Source: Paenibacillus soyae (lineage in GTDB: Bacteria; Bacillota; Bacilli; Paenibacillales; Paenibacillaceae). Taken from it: DNA of 64,000 nt. This document shows positions 1-7,581 of this stretch, piece after piece. Location: positions 1 to 64,000 of the forward strand of contig NZ_JANIPJ010000003.1 of the NCBI RefSeq assembly GCF_024623455.1. The letters are read 5' to 3'. The notes below the pieces were generated by a model that worked only from the letters and a program-made list of their open reading frames with translations, made no database searches and was not told the DNA's origin. Within the stretch, counting starts at the first letter, position 1. The number at the start of each line of letters is the position of its first letter. The translations under genes and the position numbers were made by a program.

Positions 1-216
1 CTTTACTGGTAGTTAGATTACAAGCGAGAAAAGTCTGTCAAAAAACTTTTTGACAGACCCTTATTCAAGTGCGTCAAAAACGTAGGAGCGACACAGACGC
101 TTGACAGGTTTCGTTCATATCAAGGGCTTATGGTTCCGTAAGAGATTCATAAATGCGGTTTTTAGCGTAAATAAGGCCTGTGAGTTCCATTAGCCGTATA
201 AATCTTTCTGTCGACA
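1..216. other. Gene-free stretch with a perfect palindrome
   Basis: I see no supported gene here. At 32-58 there is a 12-bp perfect stem (GTCTGTCAAAAA / TTTTTGACAGAC) with a 2-nt loop. Read on the minus strand it is followed by TTTTC, so it could act as a weak back-up terminator or be an insertion-sequence end. Just upstream on the minus strand (about 125-190) one frame reads as a short peptide ending ..LIYAKNRIYESLTEP and then stop. This may be the decayed 3' end of a coding region, but it is too short to name. Confidence 0.35.
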
Positions 217-269
217 CAAAAAAAGCGCCGTAAAGGCACAGCCGAAGCTGTGAACCTTTACGGCGCTTT
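217..269 (-). terminator. Rho-independent terminator of the lasso operon
   Basis: A 12-bp perfect stem (GCGCCGTAAAGG, 225-236, with its complement at 255-266) encloses an inner hairpin. On the minus strand a run of seven T follows. It lies 28 bp after the last precursor gene, so it closes the lasso peptide transcript. Confidence 0.9.
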
Positions 270-296
270 CCGCGGAGCTAAAGGAAACGATGAATT

Positions 297-434
297 CTAG
301 GAATCGTAAACATCAACGTCTACGAGCTTGCCGTCAACGTAAGTGAAGTCCATTTTCGAAACGCCAAAGCCTGCCATCGTCTCGGATACTTCCAGCACTT
401 CCAGGGACAGCGAAGTCCATTGCTTCTTCTCCAT
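297..434 (-). CDS. Lasso peptide precursor A1
   Basis: This 45-codon gene encodes a paeninodin-type lasso precursor. The leader (residues 1-20) begins MEKKQW, contains the L-x-x-L-x-V-S-E-T-M pattern recognised by RRE proteins, and ends Thr19-Met20, giving the conserved Thr at position -2. The predicted core is 25 residues: AGFGVSKMD would form the nine-residue macrolactam between the Ala1 amine and the Asp9 side chain, and the tail ends VYDS. The C-terminal Ser and the YDS ending match my recollection of paeninodin, whose last Ser is phosphorylated by a cluster kinase. A GAGGAGGTGG ribosome site precedes the ATG. It is the last gene of the operon and a near-duplicate of A2. Ring and cleavage site are inferred from family rules. 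Confidence 0.92.
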   Translation of the reverse strand: MEKKQWTSLSLEVLEVSETMAGFGVSKMDFTYVDGKLVDVDVYDS

Positions 435-557
435 TCGTTCCACCTCCTCTCAAAAGCTTTCTTGTTCCGATTTCTGCCGTGCGAGAAACCGATAGGCTTA
501 TCTTGCTGTATAGTTAAGTGCGGCCATCAGTCTCCTCCGGATTGGTGCCGAAGAATA
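435..557 (-). other. Spacer between precursors A2 and A1 with a hairpin
   Basis: This 123-bp spacer carries the A1 ribosome site and an imperfect hairpin around 463-490 (CGATTTCT opposite AGAAACCG, with a wobble pair). There is no T-run, so it looks like an mRNA-stability or processing element rather than a terminator. Confidence 0.35.
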
Positions 558-695
558 CTAGGAGTCATAAACATCAATGTCTACGAGCTTACCGTCAACG
601 TAAGTAAAGTCCAGCTTCGAAACGCCATAGCCTGCCATCGTTTCGGATACTTCCAACACTTCCAGGGACAGAGTCGTCCATTCTTTTTTCTCCAT
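558..695 (-). CDS. Lasso peptide precursor A2
   Basis: A 45-codon gene nearly identical in plan to A1. The leader begins MEKKEW and ends SETM with Thr at -2. The predicted core starts AGYGVSKLD (ring Ala1 to Asp9) and ends IDVYDS. It differs from the A1 core only by conservative changes (F3Y, M8L and one V to I in the tail), so A1 and A2 are a recent tandem duplication making two close analogues. A strong AAAGGAGGTGAA ribosome site sits at 703-714, and the gene follows cyclase C2 after 30 bp, consistent with C2 being its cyclase. The product should be the substrate of B1/B2/C, then K, and be exported by D. Confidence 0.93.
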   Translation of the reverse strand: MEKKEWTTLSLEVLEVSETMAGYGVSKLDFTYVDGKLVDIDVYDS

Positions 696-725
696 CGTCT
701 TTCACCTCCTTTCAAGTCAGGTTAT

Positions 726-2648
726 CTATTGCAATCGTTTGAGAAAACGATAAGCAATCAAGCTTCGCATCAGCAGCTTCAAGTGGGGATCGTCGGCCTG
801 ATCCGGACGGAGGGCCGGGCCTACCTTGCTAAGCGATTCCTTCACCTGCTGCACGTTCAAGTAGCGGGAAGCCCGCTCGTCTCCGCACAGCGCGTGAAGC
901 TCTTCCAGGGTGGATGACCACCGGGGGATGGTCCGGTGTACCCAATCCATGCCCTGAACGCCTCGCGTCCGTTGGTTTAATCGCACTTTGTCCGGCAAAC
1001 GATGTTCGGTTGCCCTTCGGATAAGAGATCGCCCATACCCGTCTTTCACGTATTGCTCAACGGGGATCGACAAGCAGAATTTGATCAGGCGGATATCGCT
1101 GGTCGCATCCCGCTCCCATATGCCAAGGCGATACGACGACTTCGCCGATATGGTGCCCTGCATGTTCAACACCGCTTGATTGCCGAAATAATCCTCGCGT
1201 TCCGTCAGCATCCGGTACGTGGATTCACGCAGGCCGACGTCGTACGGCGACAGCTTCTCGAATACGCCTGTGCTTCTTGCGAAATCGGGCCCGATCAGGG
1301 AAGGCACGCCAGGCTCGAACGGAGCGCCTTTCTCCGGAAACGCCTGCTGCCGGATGGCGCGGACGATTCGTTTCCTGCCGGTACCGAGCTGTCTGCCGTA
1401 CATGGAAATTTCGCGATATAACTGAAGCAGCTGGAGCCTCTTCAGCAGCAGGCTGTAATAACCGATGGCGGAACCCCAGGATATCGAATAATTTCCCCGG
1501 GCGCCCGTGAGCAGGACGCCGATTCCTTGACGCGCCGCTTCTTCATGGATGCCTTTCACCCAGAACGCGTTTTCGAAATTTTTATAAGGCGCTTCCAGCC
1601 CGTCCATCCATTCGTCGATCTCGGTAAAAGGACTTACCCCGGGGAAATCCAAATAATGGGCGTTCATGTTTCCGACATGGTCGACGACGGACTGAATGTA
1701 CGGGCTTTCGTCCGCGAACATGCTTCTTGGCGTCCAGTCGATGAAGTCGCGCTCGGGAATGTAGCTGAAAGCCTGCAGGCTCTTGCCTTCCCCCGCGAGC
1801 ATGCCCGCCGCGAACGCCGACACCGATCCGGAGTCGAGTCCTCCGCTCAGCGTGACGCCCACCTGCTTGAAGGTGCGCAGTCTGGCGCGGACCGATTCCT
1901 GGAAAATCTCCTTGAAGGCTTCCACGTATTCGTCGTCGGAGCCCAAGATCAGACTCCGTTCCGGCAGGAAGGAACCGTACCTTGAAACCGCGAGTTTCCC
2001 GTCTTGCAGGGTAAACGAATGTGCCGGCGGCAGCTGGAAGATATCCGCGAAGTAAGTCGTGTGAACATCGACGGCGTCCAGCAGCGTCGGGATCGCCAGA
2101 AATTCGGCGAATCGCTCCTCCGCCAGTCGCTTGTCGATACCCGGCAGGGAGAACAGCGGATGGATGACGCTGCAGAACGAAAACCGGTTCCGGCCCTGGT
2201 GGTAATACAGCGTCCTGCTGCCCAGCTGATCTCTTGCGCCGTATAGCCGCTTCTTCCTTTCATCCCATATGACGAAGGCGAAGTCTCCGACCAAATAATT
2301 CGGCGTCTCCGAACCCCATTTGCGGTAAGCGAGCAGAATGAGCTCGCTATCCGTTAGAAGGTCCCTTCCGCCCTGTCCGATTCCGAGCTGTTCGAACAAT
2401 TGCCCGCGATTGTCGATGATCGCGTCGGCGGTAATGACCAGCCCGGATTGCTCGTCCCGGAAGGGAAGCCGTTCCCGAACCGATTCCGGCGTTATCCACT
2501 GCGACCGGCAGCCGAACAGAGCCGTATCCTCTTCCCATGTCGCGAAAGCATTTCCGGGGAAATGCCGGACGGCTTCCATGAATTCCGCCGTGCCGTCGGA
2601 TGGTTCCAGAGGTCTATCGAATTGGATCACTCCGGCCATAACGCTCAT
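726..2648 (-). CDS. Lasso peptide cyclase C2 (asparagine-synthetase-like)
   Basis: The 640-residue protein is an ATP-dependent macrolactam synthetase that adenylates the ring Asp of the precursor and joins it to the core N-terminus. The N-terminal glutaminase-like domain (1-210) begins MSVMAGVIQF and lacks the catalytic Cys2 of true asparagine synthetases, as expected for lasso cyclases. The ATP-pyrophosphatase loop SGGLDS is at 268-273. The start has a GGAGGTGA site 6 nt upstream. It is a paralogue of C1 (shared QWITPES, ITADAIIDN, DSELILLAY, YLVGDFAF blocks). Being directly followed by A2 and A1 suggests it serves those precursors. It is unusual for a lasso cluster to have two cyclases. Confidence 0.93.
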   Translation of the reverse strand: MSVMAGVIQFDRPLEPSDGTAEFMEAVRHFPGNAFATWEEDTALFGCRSQWITPESVRERLPFRDEQSGLVITADAIIDNRGQLFEQLGIGQGGRDLLTDSELILLAYRKWGSETPNYLVGDFAFVIWDERKKRLYGARDQLGSRTLYYHQGRNRFSFCSVIHPLFSLPGIDKRLAEERFAEFLAIPTLLDAVDVHTTYFADIFQLPPAHSFTLQDGKLAVSRYGSFLPERSLILGSDDEYVEAFKEIFQESVRARLRTFKQVGVTLSGGLDSGSVSAFAAGMLAGEGKSLQAFSYIPERDFIDWTPRSMFADESPYIQSVVDHVGNMNAHYLDFPGVSPFTEIDEWMDGLEAPYKNFENAFWVKGIHEEAARQGIGVLLTGARGNYSISWGSAIGYYSLLLKRLQLLQLYREISMYGRQLGTGRKRIVRAIRQQAFPEKGAPFEPGVPSLIGPDFARSTGVFEKLSPYDVGLRESTYRMLTEREDYFGNQAVLNMQGTISAKSSYRLGIWERDATSDIRLIKFCLSIPVEQYVKDGYGRSLIRRATEHRLPDKVRLNQRTRGVQGMDWVHRTIPRWSSTLEELHALCGDERASRYLNVQQVKESLSKVGPALRPDQADDPHLKLLMRSLIAYRFLKRLQ

Positions 2649-2659
2649 GTCATCTCACC

Positions 2660-2792
2660 TCCATTCTAGGATTCTTACATGCCTCTTCTTAGGCCTTTAC
2701 CCTCTTAACGGTAAAGAAAGCTCTCTTGGACCTTCTTTATCGTTAGGAAGGCCCTTATCAGAGTGATAAGGATAAGGGCTTTCTTTCAATCC
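2660..2792 (-). other. Intercistronic hairpins between A3 and C2
   Basis: Two hairpins can be drawn in the transcript between A3 and C2. One has a 10-bp stem AGCCCTTATC / GATAAGGGCC (T), and the second pairs TAACGATAAAGAA with TTCTTTACCGTTA with one mismatch. Neither has a proper T-run. They may protect the 3' end of the A3 message or reduce read-through into C2, which would raise precursor over enzyme levels. Confidence 0.5.
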
Positions 2793-2814
2793 GAGAAACG
2801 ATCGTTACGTAGGC

Positions 2815-2961
2815 CTAGGACTCCTCCGCATGAGGGTGACCATTGTTGTTGCCTTTGCCATTGCGGTCAGGATAAATTCCGTTTGGTCCGCCCATAGTCG
2901 CGCTCACGTCAAGAAGCTCGAGCTTCAGCGGCTGCCATTCCTTCCTTGTTTCCTTTGTCAT
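2815..2961 (-). CDS. Lasso peptide precursor A3 (divergent core)
   Basis: This 48-codon precursor begins MTKETRKEWQPLKLELLDVS. The leader (23 residues) ends ATM with Thr at -2, the same signal as A1/A2. The predicted 25-residue core is very different: ring GGPNGIYPD (Gly1 to Asp9), then a tail rich in Gly, Asn and His (NGKGNNNGHPHA) ending EES. The C-terminal Ser is kept, so the kinase could act here too. A GGGAGGTGA site lies 6 nt before the ATG. It sits 23 bp after cyclase C1, which suggests C1 is its cyclase. Leader logic is visible in sequence; the ring is inferred. Confidence 0.9.
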   Translation of the reverse strand: MTKETRKEWQPLKLELLDVSATMGGPNGIYPDRNGKGNNNGHPHAEES

Positions 2962-2984
2962 GTGGTTCACCTCCCTTCAAGGAT

Positions 2985-4919
2985 TCATGATGAGAACTGC
3001 CGAACGAACCGGTAAACGATCAAGCTCTGCATTAATAGTCGCGCGTTCGGATCAAAGGCGCATTCGGGTTTGGGAGAGCTCCCCATTCTCGAAAGCGATT
3101 CTTTGATTTGGCTCACGTTCAAATAATGCGAAGCCCCGGGATCTCGGCAAAGCTGATGAAGTTCATCCCTAAAGGCGCCCCACGACGGCTTCATGCGATG
3201 GATCCAGTCCGCCCCCTGAACGCCACGAACGCGTAGATTAAACCGGACTTTATCGGGCAAATAATGTTCCGTCGACCTTCGAACGAGAGCACGGTCGATC
3301 CCGTTCTGGACATACTGTTCCACGGGAACGGATAAACAGAAACGAACGACTCTCGGATCGCTGGTCGGATCCCTTTCGCGGACGGCGTACCGCAGCGATA
3401 ATTTGGTTGAAGACGTCCCCTGATGGTTGAGAATGGACAAGTTTTCAAACTGGTCGATTCTTGCCTCGAATTCGTCCATCGAAGACTCCGTTAATCCGAC
3501 GTTATGGTTCTTCAGCTTATCGAACACTTTCGTTCGTTCCGCTAAATCCGGTTGGATGAGCAGCGGAACATCCGGCGAAGGATTCGAGGCCCGGGACGGA
3601 ACCGGAAAAGCCATTTTTCCGACGATGGGCAGCAACCGGGATCTCCCGATTCTCATGTTTCGGCCATAGAGCTTCAGCTCGCGGTAGAACCGCAGCAGAC
3701 GCAGCTTTCTTAGTAGCCGGGCGTAGTAATCCAGCGCCGGGCCCCACGAGATCGAGTAGTTCCCGTTCCCTCCGTTCAACAAAACGCCGACTCCGTCCTT
3801 GTTCGCTTGCTCGAGAATGCCTTTAATCCAGAAGGAGTTTTCAAAAAACTTATAAGGCGCCTCCATCAAGCCGAGCAGGTCGTCCATCTCCTCGAAGGAG
3901 TTTCGACCCGCGAAATCCAAGTGGCTGTGCGAAATATTTCCTACATGCCGAACGATTTCATCGATATAGGGAGTCTCGTCGGCCATCATGCTCTTCGATG
4001 TCCAATCCACGAAATCGGAAGGAGGCACGTAGCTGTAGGAATGCAGGCTCTTCCCTTCCTTACGCAACGGAACTGCGGCAAAGCTGGCGACGGCTCCCGA
4101 ATCGAGTCCCCCGCTTAAGCTTGCGCCTACCCTCCGGTACGTCCGGAGCTTCGAGGTAACGGCTTCCTGAAAGACGGAGCGAAACGCTTCCTCGTATTCG
4201 CCGTTCGATTTCAGCTTCAGCTTCCCGACGGGCGCCGCGAGCGTCCCGTATCGCTGCAAGGAAAGCTTCCCATCCTCGACCGTAATCGAATGGCCGGGAG
4301 GAACTTGGCCGATGCCGCGATAAACCGTGGAGTGAACGTCGATCGTATCCAGAATGATCGGGATCATGAGAAACTCGGCAAGCCAGGACTCGTTCAGTTC
4401 CTTCTTGACGTCCGGAATCGCGAACAAAGGATCCATCACCGTGCAGAAAGCAAATCGTCGCGGATGGCGAACATAATACAGCGTTCGAGTTCCCGACAGA
4501 TCGCGCGCGCCGAACAGAAGGCGCTGCCGCTCATCCCATAGCATGAAAGCGAAGTCACCGACCAGGTATTGCGGAGCCTCCTTCCCCCACTCCAGGTAAG
4601 CCAGCAAAATAAGCTCGCTGTCCGTCATCCCTCTCCGCCGGGAATGCTCGATCCGCAGCCGGTCGAACAATTCCTCCCTGTTATCGATGATCGCGTCCGC
4701 GGTAATGGCAAGCTTCTGCCGTTCATCGTAATAAGGCAGCCGCTCTTCCCTCGATTCGGGCGTAATCCATTGCGCGCGACAACCCAGAAAAGCAAACCGG
4801 TCTTGCCAAACCCGGACATCATCGGCAGGATACTTTTGCAAGGCTTGCATCAGGCTTTCGATCGTCTCGACGGATACGGGTTCTTCGTTAAAATGAAATA
4901 CTCCGGTTATCGCGCTCAT
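2985..4919 (-). CDS. Lasso peptide cyclase C1 (asparagine-synthetase-like)
   Basis: A 644-residue paralogue of C2 with the same layout: glutaminase-like N-terminal domain without the nucleophilic Cys (MSAITGVFHF), then the synthetase domain with the ATP loop SGGLDS at 269-274. I chose the ATG at 4919 rather than 4940 because GGAG lies 5 nt before it and it aligns with the C2 start. It should close the Gly1-Asp9 ring of a lasso peptide, most likely A3, which follows it directly. Divergence from C2 is moderate along the whole length, so this is an old duplication or an import, unlike the recent A1/A2 duplication. Confidence 0.93.
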   Translation of the reverse strand: MSAITGVFHFNEEPVSVETIESLMQALQKYPADDVRVWQDRFAFLGCRAQWITPESREERLPYYDERQKLAITADAIIDNREELFDRLRIEHSRRRGMTDSELILLAYLEWGKEAPQYLVGDFAFMLWDERQRLLFGARDLSGTRTLYYVRHPRRFAFCTVMDPLFAIPDVKKELNESWLAEFLMIPIILDTIDVHSTVYRGIGQVPPGHSITVEDGKLSLQRYGTLAAPVGKLKLKSNGEYEEAFRSVFQEAVTSKLRTYRRVGASLSGGLDSGAVASFAAVPLRKEGKSLHSYSYVPPSDFVDWTSKSMMADETPYIDEIVRHVGNISHSHLDFAGRNSFEEMDDLLGLMEAPYKFFENSFWIKGILEQANKDGVGVLLNGGNGNYSISWGPALDYYARLLRKLRLLRFYRELKLYGRNMRIGRSRLLPIVGKMAFPVPSRASNPSPDVPLLIQPDLAERTKVFDKLKNHNVGLTESSMDEFEARIDQFENLSILNHQGTSSTKLSLRYAVRERDPTSDPRVVRFCLSVPVEQYVQNGIDRALVRRSTEHYLPDKVRFNLRVRGVQGADWIHRMKPSWGAFRDELHQLCRDPGASHYLNVSQIKESLSRMGSSPKPECAFDPNARLLMQSLIVYRFVRQFSS

Positions 4920-4969
4920 TCTTTCTCCAATCCTTCTCATGATGTTTGACGGCGAATGGCTTATCGGAA

Positions 4970-6775
4970 CTAACTGTTGATGCCCGTCTGATAGCTCAGC
5001 AGCTGCTTGAACTTGCCTTTGGCTTCTTGAGACAGCTGCTTGTAGCCGCCTTGCTGAACGACCTCGCCTTGCTCGATGACAATGACTTGATCCGCGTTCC
5101 GGATGGTTGACAAGCGGTGGGCGATGACGATAATCGTCATGCTGCCCTTCAGCCGTTCAAGCGCTTCTTGAATGCGCCTCTCATTCTCGCTGTCCAGCGC
5201 GCTGGTCGCTTCGTCCAGCACGAGGATGGACGGACGCTTCAATATCGCTCTCGCGAGCACGATTCGCTGACGCTCTCCGCCGGATAACCGAATGCCCCGA
5301 TCGCCGATGACCGTATCCAGGCCTTGCGGCAGCATGCGCACGAATTCGTCGGATGCGGAAAATGTAAGCGCGTTCCACAGCTCGGCGTCCCCGGCGCCCG
5401 GATCTACCAGCTTCAAGTTATCCCGAATGCTCGCGTGGAAGAGGAAGGGCTCCTGCGCCACGTAGCCGATCGAGCCCCGCAGCGCGAGAAGCTGCTTCTC
5501 CTCCCGCAGCGGAACGCCGTCGATCAGAACCTGCCCTCGCTCCGGCCCGATAAGTCCCATGAGCATATCGATCAGCGTGCTTTTCCCCGCGCCGGACGAA
5601 CCTACGATCGCCGTCATGCGATTCGCCGGGATGTAGACGTTGATATCGCGCAGAGCAAATGCCGGCTCTTTCGGATCGTACCGGTAATGGACTTGCCTGC
5701 ATTCGATTCCGTCCTGCAAGTGAAACGGCCTGCTCGTATCCGGCGATTCCGACAACGTGAGCTCCTTCTCCTCCTCTACCTCCTGATGCAGCTTGCGCAT
5801 CACGCGGAAAGCGGGCAGATTGGCCGCGAGCTGCTCGAAATTCGACTGAATGCCGATAAATCTCGGCCATAGCCGCGAGAAGATGAGCACGACCAGGATG
5901 AGCTGCTCGGCCGGCGTGCGGAACACTTCCAGAGCCAGATAGACGAACCCGGCAATCAGCGTGATCGACGAGATCCGGTAGATGAACTGGGACAGCGAGT
6001 TGACGCGCACCAGTTGGACGACGTTGCTCTCCAGCTGCTTGCTCATGCCGTCGAACCAACCGATATGCGAGCGTTCCAGCCTGTTGCTCTTAATGTCCTT
6101 GATGCCGTTAAAATGCTCGTTAATTCCCGCAAAATAGTTTTGCGACAGCTCCGACGTCTGATCGCCGATCCGTCCCGCCTTCTTGACGAACTTGCGCGAG
6201 AACAGGGCGAGCATGCCGCCGCTCGCCAGCACGACGGCCGTTAGCAGCGGGGACAGCCAGAAGGCCAGGCCGATTTGAATCACCGTAAAGATAATGGCCG
6301 TGACCATCTGCAGGAAGAGTGAGGAGCCATAGCTGACCCGTCCGAGCTCGTTCACCATGACATGATGGAAATCCGACTTGCGCTTGCGGAGGAAGAACTC
6401 CCATCTGGCCTGGAGCAGCCCTCGATACGTTTCCGTCCGAAGAGAACGAACATAGGACTGCAGGATACGGGAATTCAGCACCATCTGGCTCCGCTGCAGC
6501 AGGGCTTGTCCCCCCACGATTAATACGTATATCGCAAGCACGATCGGCAAGCTAAGCTCGATCGACCAGGAATCGACGACCTCGAACAAAGTCGACACGA
6601 GCGGCACTTCATCCATATTCATTTGAAAAACGCCTATTAAGCTAAGCATGGGGACAATCAGATAAATGCCGATTCCGTCCAGGCAGCTGATCACGAATGT
6701 CGTGAACATATTAAGGTACAGTCGGAACCCGGAGTCCCGGTGCATTTTTCGTATAAAATAGAACAAATCCCTCAT
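4970..6775 (-). CDS. Lasso peptide ABC exporter (D)
   Basis: A 601-residue half-transporter with a fused membrane domain (residues 1-320, about six hydrophobic segments) and an ATPase domain. Walker A GSSGAGKST is at 392-400, the signature LSGGE at 497-501 and Walker B ILVLDE at 517-522. As a homodimer it should export the mature lasso peptides and give self-immunity, the usual role of D in these clusters. There is no peptidase C39 domain, in keeping with cleavage by B2. A TAGGAG site precedes the ATG. It lies between B2 and C1 with short spacers, so it is part of the same transcript. Confidence 0.93.
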   Translation of the reverse strand: MRDLFYFIRKMHRDSGFRLYLNMFTTFVISCLDGIGIYLIVPMLSLIGVFQMNMDEVPLVSTLFEVVDSWSIELSLPIVLAIYVLIVGGQALLQRSQMVLNSRILQSYVRSLRTETYRGLLQARWEFFLRKRKSDFHHVMVNELGRVSYGSSLFLQMVTAIIFTVIQIGLAFWLSPLLTAVVLASGGMLALFSRKFVKKAGRIGDQTSELSQNYFAGINEHFNGIKDIKSNRLERSHIGWFDGMSKQLESNVVQLVRVNSLSQFIYRISSITLIAGFVYLALEVFRTPAEQLILVVLIFSRLWPRFIGIQSNFEQLAANLPAFRVMRKLHQEVEEEKELTLSESPDTSRPFHLQDGIECRQVHYRYDPKEPAFALRDINVYIPANRMTAIVGSSGAGKSTLIDMLMGLIGPERGQVLIDGVPLREEKQLLALRGSIGYVAQEPFLFHASIRDNLKLVDPGAGDAELWNALTFSASDEFVRMLPQGLDTVIGDRGIRLSGGERQRIVLARAILKRPSILVLDEATSALDSENERRIQEALERLKGSMTIIVIAHRLSTIRNADQVIVIEQGEVVQQGGYKQLSQEAKGKFKQLLSYQTGINS

Positions 6776-6796
6776 ATGGCATACTCCTAATGCAGG

Positions 6797-7288
6797 TTAA
6801 CGCTCCACTTGCGACAACCCCGCGGCTTCTCTGTCATTCCCGAACACGGCAACGACGGCAAATCTCTCCAGCTTCTCGTTGCCGGTTACGTAATACGACC
6901 CGCTGCGCAGCCAGGCATGCGCGATCATCTTGCCGCCATCGTCTCTGCCGCTGCCCAGATAGAGCGTGCTCGCGATTCCTCTTCGCCGCAGCATCTTCAT
7001 CGCCGCGACGGCTTTGACCATGCACTGGCTTTCCCACCAGGTGACGCGGCTCATCGCGTGAACGGCCTTGGATACCTTGCGCTGCAGCAGAGCCTCCTCC
7101 GTCGTGCTCGCATAGGAGGTCTCCTTCCTTTGCGTGCCAAGCGACGGAGCCACCTTCGCGAACGGAAGCAGCTTAAGCACCCTCGCCCAAGCCAGGTAGA
7201 AGTAAGCCTCCGCGTACATAAATTTCAATTCCGCGGGATAAGCCGCGAATCGTTTGGCTTTTCTCGCCGCTCTTCGGAACAAGCTCAT
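6797..7288 (-). CDS. Lasso leader peptidase B2 (transglutaminase-like)
   Basis: The 163-residue protein has the transglutaminase-like cysteine protease fold of split B2 enzymes: Cys89 in WWESQCMVKA and His124 in AHAWLRSG are the likely catalytic pair. It removes the leader peptide so that the cyclase can use the freed N-terminus. The start ATG overlaps the B1 stop by one base (TAATG), showing translational coupling. An N-terminal hydrophobic stretch (about 22-45) is typical of the family. One B1-B2 pair must serve all three precursors in this cluster. Confidence 0.92.
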   Translation of the reverse strand: MSLFRRAARKAKRFAAYPAELKFMYAEAYFYLAWARVLKLLPFAKVAPSLGTQRKETSYASTTEEALLQRKVSKAVHAMSRVTWWESQCMVKAVAAMKMLRRRGIASTLYLGSGRDDGGKMIAHAWLRSGSYYVTGNEKLERFAVVAVFGNDREAAGLSQVER

Positions 7289-7581
7289 TATTCCTTACCG
7301 GCTTGGATGAGTCCTTCGGCTTTCAGCTGCTGCAGGAACTGGCGGACTTGCCGCTGGCAGTCCTCGGGTTCGATGACGTATTCGGCCACTAACCGATCCA
7401 CCACGTCCTGAATGGACGCCGGGGATTCGATCAGCTCCCATACCCGCCCCCCGATCTGGCCCAAGTTGTAATACTTGCCGTTCTCGATGCTCAGCATGAC
7501 CTTCTCGCCGTTCATTTCGCTTACGAGGTAGCCTTGCGACTGTACAAAAAGCTCGTTAGAAGCCATAGTATCGACGCTCAT
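7288..7581 (-). CDS. Lasso RRE leader-binding protein B1 (PqqD-like)
   Basis: A 97-residue PqqD-like protein that binds the leader peptide and presents it to B2. The family pattern is visible: a short beta-rich N-terminal half with SIENGKYYNLGQIGGRVWELIE, then helices with a Q-V-x-x-F-L-x-x-L segment near the end. It starts with ATG overlapping the kinase stop (ATGA), with AAGGAGGT 9 nt upstream, and its stop overlaps the B2 start. So K-B1-B2 are translationally coupled. Confidence 0.92.
   Translation of the reverse strand: MSVDTMASNELFVQSQGYLVSEMNGEKVMLSIENGKYYNLGQIGGRVWELIESPASIQDVVDRLVAEYVIEPEDCQRQVRQFLQQLKAEGLIQAGKE

Noticed and set aside
225-266. Possible tRNA or small RNA gene at the strong hairpin after A1
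   Set aside because: The stem, loop and T-run are fully explained by a terminator; no cloverleaf can be drawn.
2830-3015. A plus-strand frame of 61 codons across the A3 region
   Set aside because: It lies opposite precursor A3, which has a strong ribosome site and clear lasso leader features; the plus-strand frame has neither.
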